Below, piece after piece: positions 16,223-24,875 of a stretch of DNA of 64,000 nucleotides; the stretch's first letter is position 1; each line of letters opens with the position of its first letter. A model generated the notes under the pieces. That model worked only from the letters and a program-made list of their open reading frames with translations, ran no database searches and was not told the origin of the DNA. Source of the DNA: Synechococcus sp. PCC 7336. Lineage in GTDB: Bacteria > Cyanobacteriota > Cyanobacteriia > Thermostichales > PCC-7336. Made by a program: the position numbers and the translations under genes. The stretch is taken from assembly GCF_000332275.1 (NCBI RefSeq), contig NZ_CM001776.1, positions 5,002,638 through 5,066,637 of the forward strand, written 5' to 3'.

Positions 16223-16358
16223 GCGGCTTGATTGAACCGCAAGACCGGCTGAATCAGCCCTGCAAAACCGGCAAGGTAAGGAGCAAATGTCTCTGAATAT
16301 TGCCGGTTTTGCTGTGAAGGAGGGGTTGCTCCAAGTCAGCATCGTGCCGGGTTTGACC

Positions 16359-16778
16359 TGAGTTCGATGACTCTGCATTGCCCTCACCCCCGACCCCTCG
16401 CCCAAGTTTGATACTGCTGGCCAATTTAACATTTAGAAATATTGGCATGGTGCAAGTCCTCTGCATGGCCCTCACCCCCGGCCCCTCTCCCAAGTTTGGG
16501 AGAGGGGAGAAACAGCCGAAAATCCTTACGGGGCCTTGTTCCCCTGCCCCCAAAGTTGGGGGTAGGGGTTAGGGGAAGGGGGCCACAGGCATCTAGACAA
16601 ATGGCCAATGTTTCGGAATATGAATTTCGCCAGCAGCATCAAGTTTGGGAGAGGGGAGAAGCAGCCTCAAACCCGCAATCTACCGTTCTATTCCCCTTCC
16701 CCCAAAATTACGGCTGACGCCACGCTTCGCGAGGGGGGAAGGGGTTAGGGGATGGGGGCCAGTCTCTTGTCGAACTCA
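16359..16778 (+). repeat. MITE-like repeat, copy A (with internal duplications)
   Basis: This 420-bp stretch starts TGAGTTCGA and ends TCGAACTCA, perfect 9-bp inverted ends. Inside are purine/pyrimidine-rich blocks such as CCCTCACCCCCGGCCCC and AAGTTTGGGAGAGGGGAGAA, some present two or three times. Related copies with the same ends lie at 44839-45005 (reverse) and 62767-62913. It fills most of the MoeB-TldD gap. Short frames within it are not genes. Confidence 0.75.
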
Positions 16779-16876
16779 CGTGGTTTGAGCTCGCCAATCC
16801 CGCGCAAGCTCGGTGGCATCTCAAAACGCTAAGTTTTAAGCTGGCGATATCTCACGCGATCGCACGGGGCGCGCTC

Positions 16877-18316
16877 ATGGAACTCGATTTGCACAAGTGT
16901 CTGAACAATCTGCGTATTGATGCTGACTGGGTGGGCCTGCGCCAGATCTCCGAGGCAAGCACCACTCGCTCTGTCCGCGACGGTCACCCCCAAAGTAACG
17001 GGCGCAGTCGCAGTTGCGGCATCATGGTTGAAGTCTTAGCTAACGGACAATTTGGCTATGCCGCTACCCAGCGATTGCAGCCAGACAGCATTCAAGCCGC
17101 CGCCGAACGAGCTCGCCAACAAGCCCTCGCCAGTTCTGCCTGGGCCGTTCGCGCCTTTACCCCTGCCGTGCGACCGAAGGCCGTCGGTCAGTACAGTTCC
17201 CCCTTCCAAAAACCCCTCGAAGCCCTGAGCGCATCGGACTTGGTGGGGCTGCTCGTGCAGGTGTGCGACACCATGCGGGTATCGGACAAAGTGGTGAAAA
17301 CCTCCGCGATGGCTCAGACGGTGGAGACAGAACAGCGGTTTGTCAGCAGTAATGGCTCGGATGTGTACCAGAAATTTTTGGCTGTCAACACCCATTACAC
17401 CGCAACCGCTCGGGACGGAACCATTACGCAACAGCGAACGGACAATGGCTGGATGGCCCGCTGCTATCAGGCAGGGGTTGAAGTGCTGCATCCAGAAGAG
17501 GTCTTGACTCGCGCTCGTCAAATTGGCGAACAGGCGATCGAGTTGCTCGATGCCGAGGAGTGCCCCGAAACCACCACCACCCTGGTGCTCGCCCCCGACC
17601 AAATGATGTTGCAGATTCACGAAAGTGTGGGGCATCCGCTGGAGTTAGATCGAATTTTGGGGGACGAGCGCAATTACGCCGGATCGAGCTTTGTCAAGCT
17701 CTCGGATTTTGGCTCCCTCATGTACGGTTCGCCCCTGATGAATGCGACCTTCGATCCGACCGTGGCGGGGGAGCTGGCCAGTTATGCCTTTGACGATGCC
17801 GGTCTGCCCGCCCAGCGGGAATATTTAATCGAGCGGGGGCAATTGTTGCGGGGGTTGGGCAGTCTGGAAAGCCAAGTGCGGGCGGGGGTGCCCGGGGTGG
17901 CCAATTTCCGCGCGAATTCCTGGAATCGAGCCCCGATCGATCGCATGGCCAACCTGAATTTAGAACCGGGCGATGCTTCTTTTGATGAGATTGTGGGTTC
18001 CATCGAGCGGGGGGTTTACATGGAATCCAACCGCTCTTGGTCAATTGACGACTACCGCAACAAGTTTCAGTTTGGCTGCGAATATGCCAAGCTCATCGAA
18101 AATGGGCGCTTGACCAAAACCCTGCGCAATCCCAACTATCGAGGCATTAGCAGTCACTTTTGGAAAAATCTAGTCCAGGTGGGCGATCGCAGTACGTTCG
18201 AACTCTACGGCACTCCCTTCTGCGGTAAAGGGGAACCCAACCAATGCATTCAGGTGGGTCACGGGTCGCCGGTCTGTGCGTTTGAGGCGATCGAGGTGTT
18301 TGGAGGTGCAGCGTGA
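16877..18316 (+). CDS. tldD: TldD-family metalloprotease subunit
   Basis: A 479-residue protein of the TldD/PmbA family. The zinc motif HESVGHPLE (His248, Glu249, His253) is intact, followed by the conserved LDRILGDERNYAGSSF. The C-terminal block with TKTLRNPNYRG and QCIQVGHGSP, where the third zinc ligand lies, is also there. TldD pairs with TldE (next gene) as a heterodimer that degrades unfolded or modified peptides and in some bacteria matures antibiotics such as microcin B17. Stop and start of tldD and tldE overlap (GTGA), indicating coupled translation. A few HIP1 copies lie in the frame. Confidence 0.93.
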   Translation: MELDLHKCLNNLRIDADWVGLRQISEASTTRSVRDGHPQSNGRSRSCGIMVEVLANGQFGYAATQRLQPDSIQAAAERARQQALASSAWAVRAFTPAVRPKAVGQYSSPFQKPLEALSASDLVGLLVQVCDTMRVSDKVVKTSAMAQTVETEQRFVSSNGSDVYQKFLAVNTHYTATARDGTITQQRTDNGWMARCYQAGVEVLHPEEVLTRARQIGEQAIELLDAEECPETTTTLVLAPDQMMLQIHESVGHPLELDRILGDERNYAGSSFVKLSDFGSLMYGSPLMNATFDPTVAGELASYAFDDAGLPAQREYLIERGQLLRGLGSLESQVRAGVPGVANFRANSWNRAPIDRMANLNLEPGDASFDEIVGSIERGVYMESNRSWSIDDYRNKFQFGCEYAKLIENGRLTKTLRNPNYRGISSHFWKNLVQVGDRSTFELYGTPFCGKGEPNQCIQVGHGSPVCAFEAIEVFGGAA

Positions 18317-19656
18317 GTTTATCCGAGTTCGAGCGTTGGGAAGGCAGGTTCGATCGCCTCTGCGATCGCCTCCTGGACGGGTTGGGGCCAGGGGAGCATC
18401 TGGCGATCGAGCTGACGGGGGAAGCCAGTCATTTCATGCGTTTCAATGGCGGCAAAGTGCGTCAATCTGGGACAGTGGCCGATGCGGCCATCAAGCTGCA
18501 ACTGATTTGCCAGGACCGGACTGCCTATGCTTCGTTCCCCTTTACTGGCGATCTGGAGAGCGATCGCCCCGAGGCGATCGCGCAATTGGCTGACTTGCGA
18601 CAGGATCTGCCTCAACTCCCACCAGATCCCTATGTCGTCCTGCCCGACAATTTAGGGTCCAGTCGAGAGACTTATTCCGGTCGGCTATTAGCCCCCGAAC
18701 GGGCTGCAGAGGCAATTTTGCCAGCGGTGCAGGGAATTGATTTTACCGGGAGCTATGCCTCGGGGCCGATACTGCGGGCTACCCGTAACTCTGCCGGACA
18801 GCGCCATTGGTTTGCCACCGAGACGTTTGTGCTGGATTATTCGGCGATCGCCCCCTCGCAAAAAGCAGTAAAGGCGACCCTTGCCGGTCAGCAGTGGAAT
18901 CAAGCACAGTTCGAGCAGCGAGTTCGCCAGTCTAAGACCCAGCTCGATTTGCTCGATCGCCCCACCCGCTCCCTACCGCCGGGGAAATATCGCACTTATT
19001 TTGCTCCCGCTGCCGTGGCCGATCTGCTGGGCATGCTGTCTTGGGGGGCGGTGAGCGAAGCCTCGATGCGGCAGGGGGGAAGTGCTCTGGCCAAGCTGAA
19101 GGAGGGGAAAACTCTGTCGCCGCGATTGACGCTGCGAGAAGACTTCAGTCGCGGTACAGTACCGCGCTTCAACCAGTTAGGCGAAGTCTCCCCAGAGGAG
19201 GTGCCCGTGATTGTGGAAGGGGAACTGGTCAATACACTGGTCAATGCCCGCACAGCCAAAGAGTACGGGGTTAAGAGTAACGCCGCCAATGGATCGGAGA
19301 GCTTGCGCGCGCCGCAGGTTTCTCCCGGGAGGCTCTCCGACGATGAGATCTTGCAGCGGTTGGGGACGGGGTTGTATTTATCGAATTTGCATTATTTGAA
19401 CTGGAGCGATCGCCAGGGCGGTCGCATCACTGGTATGACCCGTTATGCCTGTTTTTGGGTTGAGAGCGGCGAGGTTGTTGCCCCCATTACCGATTTGCGC
19501 TTTGACGAAAGCCTCTACGCATTTCTGGGGGATAACTTAGAAGAGCTGACCGCGTTTCAAGAGTTTGTGCCCAATGTGGGAACCTACGAATGGCGATCGC
19601 TGGGGGGGGCCTTAATGCCGGGAATGTTAGTGAATGATTTCACATTTACTCTGTAG
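18313..19656 (+). CDS. tldE: TldE/PmbA-family protease partner
   Basis: A 447-residue partner of TldD that starts at a GTG overlapping the tldD stop by four bases. It has the conserved family parts: AIELTGEASHFMRFNGGKVRQ near residue 32, the long beta-rich middle, and the C-terminal ending GALMPGMLVNDFTFTL. The zinc motif of TldD is absent, as expected for TldE, which supplies part of the substrate channel. The pair is a single transcription unit; no RiPP precursor was seen next to it. Confidence 0.9.
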   Translation: MSLSEFERWEGRFDRLCDRLLDGLGPGEHLAIELTGEASHFMRFNGGKVRQSGTVADAAIKLQLICQDRTAYASFPFTGDLESDRPEAIAQLADLRQDLPQLPPDPYVVLPDNLGSSRETYSGRLLAPERAAEAILPAVQGIDFTGSYASGPILRATRNSAGQRHWFATETFVLDYSAIAPSQKAVKATLAGQQWNQAQFEQRVRQSKTQLDLLDRPTRSLPPGKYRTYFAPAAVADLLGMLSWGAVSEASMRQGGSALAKLKEGKTLSPRLTLREDFSRGTVPRFNQLGEVSPEEVPVIVEGELVNTLVNARTAKEYGVKSNAANGSESLRAPQVSPGRLSDDEILQRLGTGLYLSNLHYLNWSDRQGGRITGMTRYACFWVESGEVVAPITDLRFDESLYAFLGDNLEELTAFQEFVPNVGTYEWRSLGGALMPGMLVNDFTFTL

Positions 19657-19754
19657 GGGCTGCAGCCTTGGATTCAGCAAGGGAGCGAACATTTTGGCCC
19701 CAGCTCGATGTCTTCGATTGGGAACGATCTTGCTATAATTTGGGCTAACTAGGG

Positions 19755-19790
19755 ATATATGTAACAATACCTATATATGTAACAATACCT
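19755..19790. repeat. 18-bp tandem repeat (two copies) upstream of Omp85 gene
   Basis: The unit ATATATGTAACAATACCT occurs twice in a row with no mismatch. It lies after tldE and 146 bases before the Omp85 start. Its TGTAACA core could be a regulator or promoter site. Confidence 0.75.
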
Positions 19791-19841
19791 AGCGGAAGCT
19801 GCTTCTTCAGTCGGCGATCGTCAACCTCGATGCATCCTCTT

Positions 19842-19890
19842 AGTTTGCACGAACATCTGAGTTTGCACGAACATCTGAGTTTGCGTGAAA
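19842..19890. repeat. second 18-bp tandem repeat (2.5 copies) upstream of Omp85 gene
   Basis: The unit AGTTTGCACGAACATCTG occurs twice and is followed by a degenerate half copy (AGTTTGCGTGAAA). GTTTGCACGAAC is close to a palindrome, so each unit may be an operator half. It lies 46 bases before the Omp85 start codon. Confidence 0.7.
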
Positions 19891-19935
19891 GTGTTCCAAA
19901 CTTCTGTTTCTCCTTAACTGTGCGAGTGAGTGGTT

Positions 19936-21792
19936 ATGAATCTATCTTGGATAAACGGCACTACGCTGTCGGTGACTGCCCTGATGGCCTGCTTTGCGTT
20001 AGCACCCACAGAAGGATTGGCAGCGCCACCTTTATTAGCTCAAGCAGCTCCAGAAACAGGCTCTGAAGACAGTGTCGTCCAAGCGCCTCCACAAGCAGCT
20101 CCAACAGAATCCAATCCGCCCGCAGGCGAACCCGAAGTGCTCGTGGCAGAAGTGCTGATTCTGGGAACGGAAGACCCCGCTTTAATCCGCGAAATTTACG
20201 AGGCCATTGGCACGCAGGCCGGTCAAACCACCACCCGCACTCAGCTAGAAGAAGACATTAACTCCGTCTTTTCCACCGGTTATTTTGCCGATGTAGAGGC
20301 ACTCCCCTCCGATACCGCCTTAGGGGTACGGGTAACCTACGAAGTCCGCCCCAACCCGATTGTGCGTTCCATCCGTGCTGAGAATACGACGGTTCTGCCC
20401 GATGAGGTGGTGGGCGATTTGTTCGGTCCGCAAGCTGGCGAAACCTTGAACTTTAGCGATCTCCAGTTGGCTGTCGAGCAGTTAGAAGCCTGGTATGCCG
20501 AACAGGGATTCGTATTGGCGAGTGTTAAGGACGTGCGCTCGACCGAAGATGGCGATGTGGTCTTGGAGGTGGCCGAAGGGGTGATTGAAGATATTCGCGT
20601 GGCTGGCAACGATCGCACCCGCGATTTTATTGTGACGCGGGAAATGGAACTGGAACCGGGGCAGGTGTTCAACCGCAATACAGTTCAGACCGACCTGCAG
20701 AATGTGTTCGCCCTCAATCTGTTCCAGGATGTCAATCTATCGCTAGAACCGGGAGATAACCCCGACAACGTGGTTGCGACGGTCAATGTCGAAGAGCGCA
20801 ATACCGGTTCTCTCTCGGCTGGGGGCGGGCTCAGCTCGGGGGCAGGCATATTCGGTACCTTGAGCATTTCTCAACAAAATCTCGGCGGCAACAACCAACG
20901 GCTGGGCTTAGACATTCAAGTGGGGACCGAAGAGCTGCTGTTCGATGTCGGCTTTACCGATCCCCGCATTGCCCATTGGGAAACCCCCACCTCCTTAAAT
21001 GTGAATGCGTTCAACCGATTTTCCAGCGATCGCGTCTTCGACGACGACCAAGATATTGTGCGGTTGGGGTCAGCCGCCACATTAGCCCGCCCTATTTCGG
21101 AAAACTGGCGGGCCAGCCTCGGAGTTCAACAGCAATTTGTCAGTATTCGCGATCGCGACGATGACGAGCCCCTCACCTTAGATGGGGATACCAACAGCCT
21201 CTCCAGCGTACGCTTCGGTGTCGTTCGAGATTTGCGCGACGATCCGATTCTGCCCAGTCGAGGTAACATCCTGCGGCTCTCGACCGATCAATCTATAGCG
21301 GGTTTCATCCTCAACGACGGTCTCACCCGCAACCGGGCGGAGGTGAGCTACAGTCACTTCATTCCGGTGAATTTTTTGAAATTTGAGGGACGCTCCCCCG
21401 AAGTGTTGGCGTTTGACGTGCGCTCCGGGAGCATCTTTGGCGATACGGCCCCCTTTGATTCGTTCCTGTTGGGCGGCGCTAACTCCGTGCGCGGTTTTGA
21501 TGAGGGTCGCGTGGGCACGAGCCAAAGTTTTGCGCTCGCCAGTGCTGAATATCGCTTCCCCGTGTTTAACTTTATTGGGGGCGCGCTATTTGCCGATTAC
21601 GGTACCGATCTGGGCACGGCAGATGGGGTTTTTGGCAACCCGACGGATGCGCAAGGTTTGTTGGGTAGCGCGTTTGGCATCGGGGCGGGCGTGCGAGTGC
21701 AGTCTCCGGTCGGTGCCATTCGGGTGGATTACGGCATCGGTCAAGGGGAAGATAGCGGTCGCGTTCACTTTGGTTTTGGGGAGAAGTTTTAG
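19936..21792 (+). CDS. Omp85/BamA-family outer-membrane protein
   Basis: The ATG at 19936 is preferred over an in-frame GTG six bases earlier. The 618-residue product has a signal peptide ending near SVTALMACFALAPTEGLAA, a short linker, then about three POTRA domains (for example VEVLILGTEDP.. to ..VRVTYEVRP, and RVAGNDRTRDFIVTREMELEPG) and a C-terminal 16-strand barrel with GGANSVRGFDEG and RVDYGIGQG. It is the cyanobacterial Omp85, which folds proteins into the outer membrane. It is shorter than E. coli BamA because it has three POTRA units in place of five, normal for the phylum. Upstream tandem repeats may regulate it. Confidence 0.9.
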   Translation: MNLSWINGTTLSVTALMACFALAPTEGLAAPPLLAQAAPETGSEDSVVQAPPQAAPTESNPPAGEPEVLVAEVLILGTEDPALIREIYEAIGTQAGQTTTRTQLEEDINSVFSTGYFADVEALPSDTALGVRVTYEVRPNPIVRSIRAENTTVLPDEVVGDLFGPQAGETLNFSDLQLAVEQLEAWYAEQGFVLASVKDVRSTEDGDVVLEVAEGVIEDIRVAGNDRTRDFIVTREMELEPGQVFNRNTVQTDLQNVFALNLFQDVNLSLEPGDNPDNVVATVNVEERNTGSLSAGGGLSSGAGIFGTLSISQQNLGGNNQRLGLDIQVGTEELLFDVGFTDPRIAHWETPTSLNVNAFNRFSSDRVFDDDQDIVRLGSAATLARPISENWRASLGVQQQFVSIRDRDDDEPLTLDGDTNSLSSVRFGVVRDLRDDPILPSRGNILRLSTDQSIAGFILNDGLTRNRAEVSYSHFIPVNFLKFEGRSPEVLAFDVRSGSIFGDTAPFDSFLLGGANSVRGFDEGRVGTSQSFALASAEYRFPVFNFIGGALFADYGTDLGTADGVFGNPTDAQGLLGSAFGIGAGVRVQSPVGAIRVDYGIGQGEDSGRVHFGFGEKF

Positions 21793-21865
21793 GGCGACGC
21801 CGCTCGCCCCCCTCTGTTCCCCTGCAGACCTGTAGGATAGGGGTCGATCGCTCCAGACAGGTTTC

Positions 21866-23359
21866 ATGACTGACGTATCGTCCCCTATCGCCCAATCCCA
21901 CAGTCTCTCGACCCAGCCCCTCGAAAGAACGCCTGCAGCAGTCTGGAGCGCGATCGCCCTCAACACGCTCATTCTGTTTGTCTGCAGCAGTGCGCGGCAC
22001 CATCTTTTCCAATCCACTGCCTTCGATCTGGGCATTTTCGATCAGGTTGCTTACCTGATGAGCCGGGGGTTGCCCCCCTTTTGCACGATCAATTCTATTC
22101 ACCATATGGCCGATCATGCCGCTTGGGCCTTTTACCTCGTGGCTCCCCTCTATTGGCTCTATCCCAGCGTTTCCTGGCTATTTGCCATTCAGGCGGCGAG
22201 CTTGTCTTTGGGGGCTTGGCCGCTATGGCATTTGGCTCGCATGGGGGGCTTGAATCGATCGCAGGCAATCGGCACGACAGCGGTTTATTTGCTCTATCCT
22301 GCTCTGTTCAATGCCAATCTGTTTGACTTTCATCCCGAGGTGATGGCGGTCCCGGCCTTATTGGGGGCGATTTTGGCGGCCAAACGCGATCGCCCGCTGG
22401 GGTTTGCGATCGCCATTGTGTTTGCGGCGGGCTGTAAATTTATCTTGGCCCTACCCGTGGCTGCGATGGGAATTTGGCTGTTAGTGGCCGAACGCAAGTG
22501 GTTGTGCGGGGTCTTGGCGCTGGGATTTGGCAGCCTGTGGTTTGCGATCGCGACGCAGGCGATCGTGCCCTTGTTTAAGTCGGGCAGCCAACATGCAGGG
22601 TTGGCGCGATACGCCTATTTGGGCAATTCTATTCCCGAGATTGTCTTGAATTTTTTCGTAAAACCCGGTTTGGCGTTGGGAAAGGTGTTTTCATTAGAGA
22701 CGCTTGGGTATTTGGCTTTGTTATTGTTACCCGCCATTTGGGCGCTCTCGATTCAAAAGCTGGCCCCATTGATTGCGGCGCTGCCGGCGCTAGGGCTGAA
22801 CGTGCTGTCTACAGTGGATGCCCAGCGAGACTTGGTGCATCAATATCAGTTGCCCATCTTGCCCTTTTTGATGCTGGCAGTCATTGGCGGTCTGACGGTA
22901 GGACGGCGACGGGCGTTAGGACGGCGGGCCATGACAATATTGTCGATCCTGGCCTTTTTGGCCTTAGCGAAGTTTGGATATTTCTGGACGCGCTATGTGG
23001 GCGAGCTCGATACGGCCCCAGCAACCCGAGAGGCGATCGCCTTAGTCGAACCTCGAGGCAGCGTCTTGACCACTGCCTCGATTGTCCCTCACCTCAGCCA
23101 CCGCGCCACTATTCAGTCCACCCAGGTTGCCAACCCGCCCGCAACGGCAGAAGCCTTTGATTTTGTCTTACTCAACCTGCGCCATCCCGGCTGGTCCAGT
23201 TCCCCCGAGTATGCCGGTCGGCTCCTGCAACAGGTCGAGCGCAGCCCGCAGTTCGAGTCAGTGTATCGACGGGATGATGTGGTTCTGTTTAGGCGCAAGA
23301 TTGAGGGGAGCGAACGGTCCGAGCTCATGCAGCCAGCAGAGCGGGATCTGACAGGCTGA
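21866..23359 (+). CDS. DUF2079 polytopic membrane protein
   Basis: A 497-residue protein with a hydrophilic N-terminus (about 25 residues) and roughly ten membrane segments. The conserved block [21 protein letters not shown] and [13 protein letters not shown] near residues 50-90 identifies DUF2079, a family related to glycosyltransferase-39 type membrane enzymes (the HMADHA segment is in the loop where these have a catalytic acid). Function unknown; a role in lipid-linked sugar transfer is only an inference. Its last 35 bases overlap the 3' end of the convergent rogue psbA gene. Confidence 0.8.
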   Translation: MTDVSSPIAQSHSLSTQPLERTPAAVWSAIALNTLILFVCSSARHHLFQSTAFDLGIFDQVAYLMSRGLPPFCTINSIHHMADHAAWAFYLVAPLYWLYPSVSWLFAIQAASLSLGAWPLWHLARMGGLNRSQAIGTTAVYLLYPALFNANLFDFHPEVMAVPALLGAILAAKRDRPLGFAIAIVFAAGCKFILALPVAAMGIWLLVAERKWLCGVLALGFGSLWFAIATQAIVPLFKSGSQHAGLARYAYLGNSIPEIVLNFFVKPGLALGKVFSLETLGYLALLLLPAIWALSIQKLAPLIAALPALGLNVLSTVDAQRDLVHQYQLPILPFLMLAVIGGLTVGRRRALGRRAMTILSILAFLALAKFGYFWTRYVGELDTAPATREAIALVEPRGSVLTTASIVPHLSHRATIQSTQVANPPATAEAFDFVLLNLRHPGWSSSPEYAGRLLQQVERSPQFESVYRRDDVVLFRRKIEGSERSELMQPAERDLTG

Positions 23360-24425
23360 CCGGGATCGGTTCGCTACTGGCCAGTCTCAAGGGGAAGTTA
23401 TGGGCGTTAGGAGCATGCATGACCTGCAATCCTAGCGTTGCCCGATTGAGGAGATCGGCTTCCGTGCCAATCACTCGTCCACTGCTGTCGAGGATTGAGG
23501 CGTTGAAGTTAAACCCGTTCAAGTTGAAGGCCATAATGCCCACGCCCAGAGCCGCAAACCAAATGCCGACGGTCGGCAAGGCAGCCAACAGCATATGAAT
23601 GGAGCGCTTGTTTTGGAACCCCAAGCCCCGGAACAAAACGCGACCGAGATAACCGTAGTGACCGGCCATCAGATTGTAGGTTTCTGACTGCTGGCCGAAG
23701 CGATATCCCCTATTTGCCGACTCTAGATCGGAAGTTTCGCGGATGAGCGACGAGGACACCAGCGAGCCGTGCGTGGCAGAGAGGAACGCTCCCCCGAAGA
23801 CACCCGCGACTCCCAGCATTTGGAAGGGATGCATTAAGATATTGTGGTCTGCTTGAAAGGCCAACATGAAATGAAACGTGCCCGCAATGCCGAGAGGCAG
23901 TCCTTCCGAAAAAGACCCCTGGCCAATGGGATAGACCAGCAAAACGGCGATCGCTGCTGCCACCGGTGCCGAGAAGGCAACTGCAATCCAGGGACGCATT
24001 CCGAGCCGATAGGATAACTCCCACTGCCGTCCCATAAAGCAGAGAATCCCGACGAGAAAGTGCAGCACAATCAGTTGGTAAGGACCGCCATTGAAGAGCC
24101 ACTCGTCCAGAGAGCTAGCGGCCCAAATGGGGTAGAAATGTAGCCCAATCGCCGCTGAGGTGGGTACGACCGCTGCGGTGATGAGATTGTTGCCACCCGC
24201 AAGGGAGCCGATAACGGGCTCGCGAATGCCATCTAGGTCTACTGGCGGCGCAGCGATAAAGGCAAGGATAAAGCAAATGGAAGCAGTCAGTAGAGTCGGA
24301 ATCATCAGTACGCCAAACCAACCAATGTAGAGCCGATTATCGGTACTGGTCATCCACGCGCAAAATTGCTCCCAAAGGGTATCAAACCTTACTAGTCTCC
24401 TTCGGCGTTTAGAGATAGTCACCAT
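23325..24425 (-). CDS. divergent 'rogue' (sentinel-type) photosystem II D1 protein
   Basis: This 366-residue protein is clearly a D1 homologue ([37 protein letters not shown]) but many functional residues are changed. In standard D1 numbering the Mn-cluster ligands D170, E189, E333 and D342 are replaced by E, D, A and R, the P680 ligand His198 is Gln, and the QB-site residues Ser264 and Phe255 are Gly and Leu. Tyr161, His190, His215, His272, His332 and His337 are kept. The N-terminus has extra Arg/Lys residues. This is the pattern of rogue D1, thought to give an inactive, non-oxygen-evolving PSII for dark or anoxic conditions. ChlF is the alternative, but no far-red gene cluster is present here. 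Confidence 0.9.
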   Translation of the reverse strand: MVTISKRRRRLVRFDTLWEQFCAWMTSTDNRLYIGWFGVLMIPTLLTASICFILAFIAAPPVDLDGIREPVIGSLAGGNNLITAAVVPTSAAIGLHFYPIWAASSLDEWLFNGGPYQLIVLHFLVGILCFMGRQWELSYRLGMRPWIAVAFSAPVAAAIAVLLVYPIGQGSFSEGLPLGIAGTFHFMLAFQADHNILMHPFQMLGVAGVFGGAFLSATHGSLVSSSLIRETSDLESANRGYRFGQQSETYNLMAGHYGYLGRVLFRGLGFQNKRSIHMLLAALPTVGIWFAALGVGIMAFNLNGFNFNASILDSSGRVIGTEADLLNRATLGLQVMHAPNAHNFPLRLASSEPIPVSLSDPALLAA

Positions 24426-24875
24426 GACAAAAACACCTCTCTCAGAAGGTCGATGATGTTTGTTACAAAGAGCGATCGAACGAGCCCTCGGTATTCTAGC
24501 TATCGATCCCAGTCATCTAGCCAGCCTCTATTCACTCGAACTCTCGATTTCATTACATACACCGAGCAATCGATTGCGTACACCGAGGCAATTTAAATAC
24601 TGAACAAGCTTAGACAAATAGGACTAGCGAGAATAACCTAAGCTCGTGATGTTTACACTTTATAATAACACGCTCGTTCGAGTGTGCTAATAGTATGGAA
24701 GTGAAGATTTTTAAAGAGCCTTGGGGAGTCTTTAGCAGTTTCCTCCCATTATGAATCAACTCCGTCCGCGTAGAGGGTTAGAGCTTCCTAGAGGTAATCT
24801 ATCGAGGCTGAAGCTATCTCCCCATAATAGTTTCAGGCATTTTTTTAAAACTACGGTTTTCTGGCTAGACGTAGT
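24426..24875. other. intergenic region between rogue psbA and V-ATPase operon
   Basis: About 450 bp between two minus-strand genes. It should hold the rogue psbA promoter and the 3' end of the V-ATPase transcript. The segment around 24,668-24,690 (CACGCTCGTTCGAGTGTG) is an imperfect inverted repeat that could be an operator or weak terminator. No small gene or clear terminator was recognised. Confidence 0.4.

Noticed and set aside
19830..20066. Frame with LSLHEHLSLHEHLSLRE before Omp85
   Set aside because: It is the translation of the 18-bp tandem repeat and continues into the Omp85 gene out of frame.
23325..24425. Rogue D1 as chlorophyll f synthase (ChlF)
   Set aside because: No far-red photoacclimation genes (rfp regulators, far-red psb/psa/apc copies) are near; the residue pattern fits rogue D1 as well. 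Phylogeny is needed.
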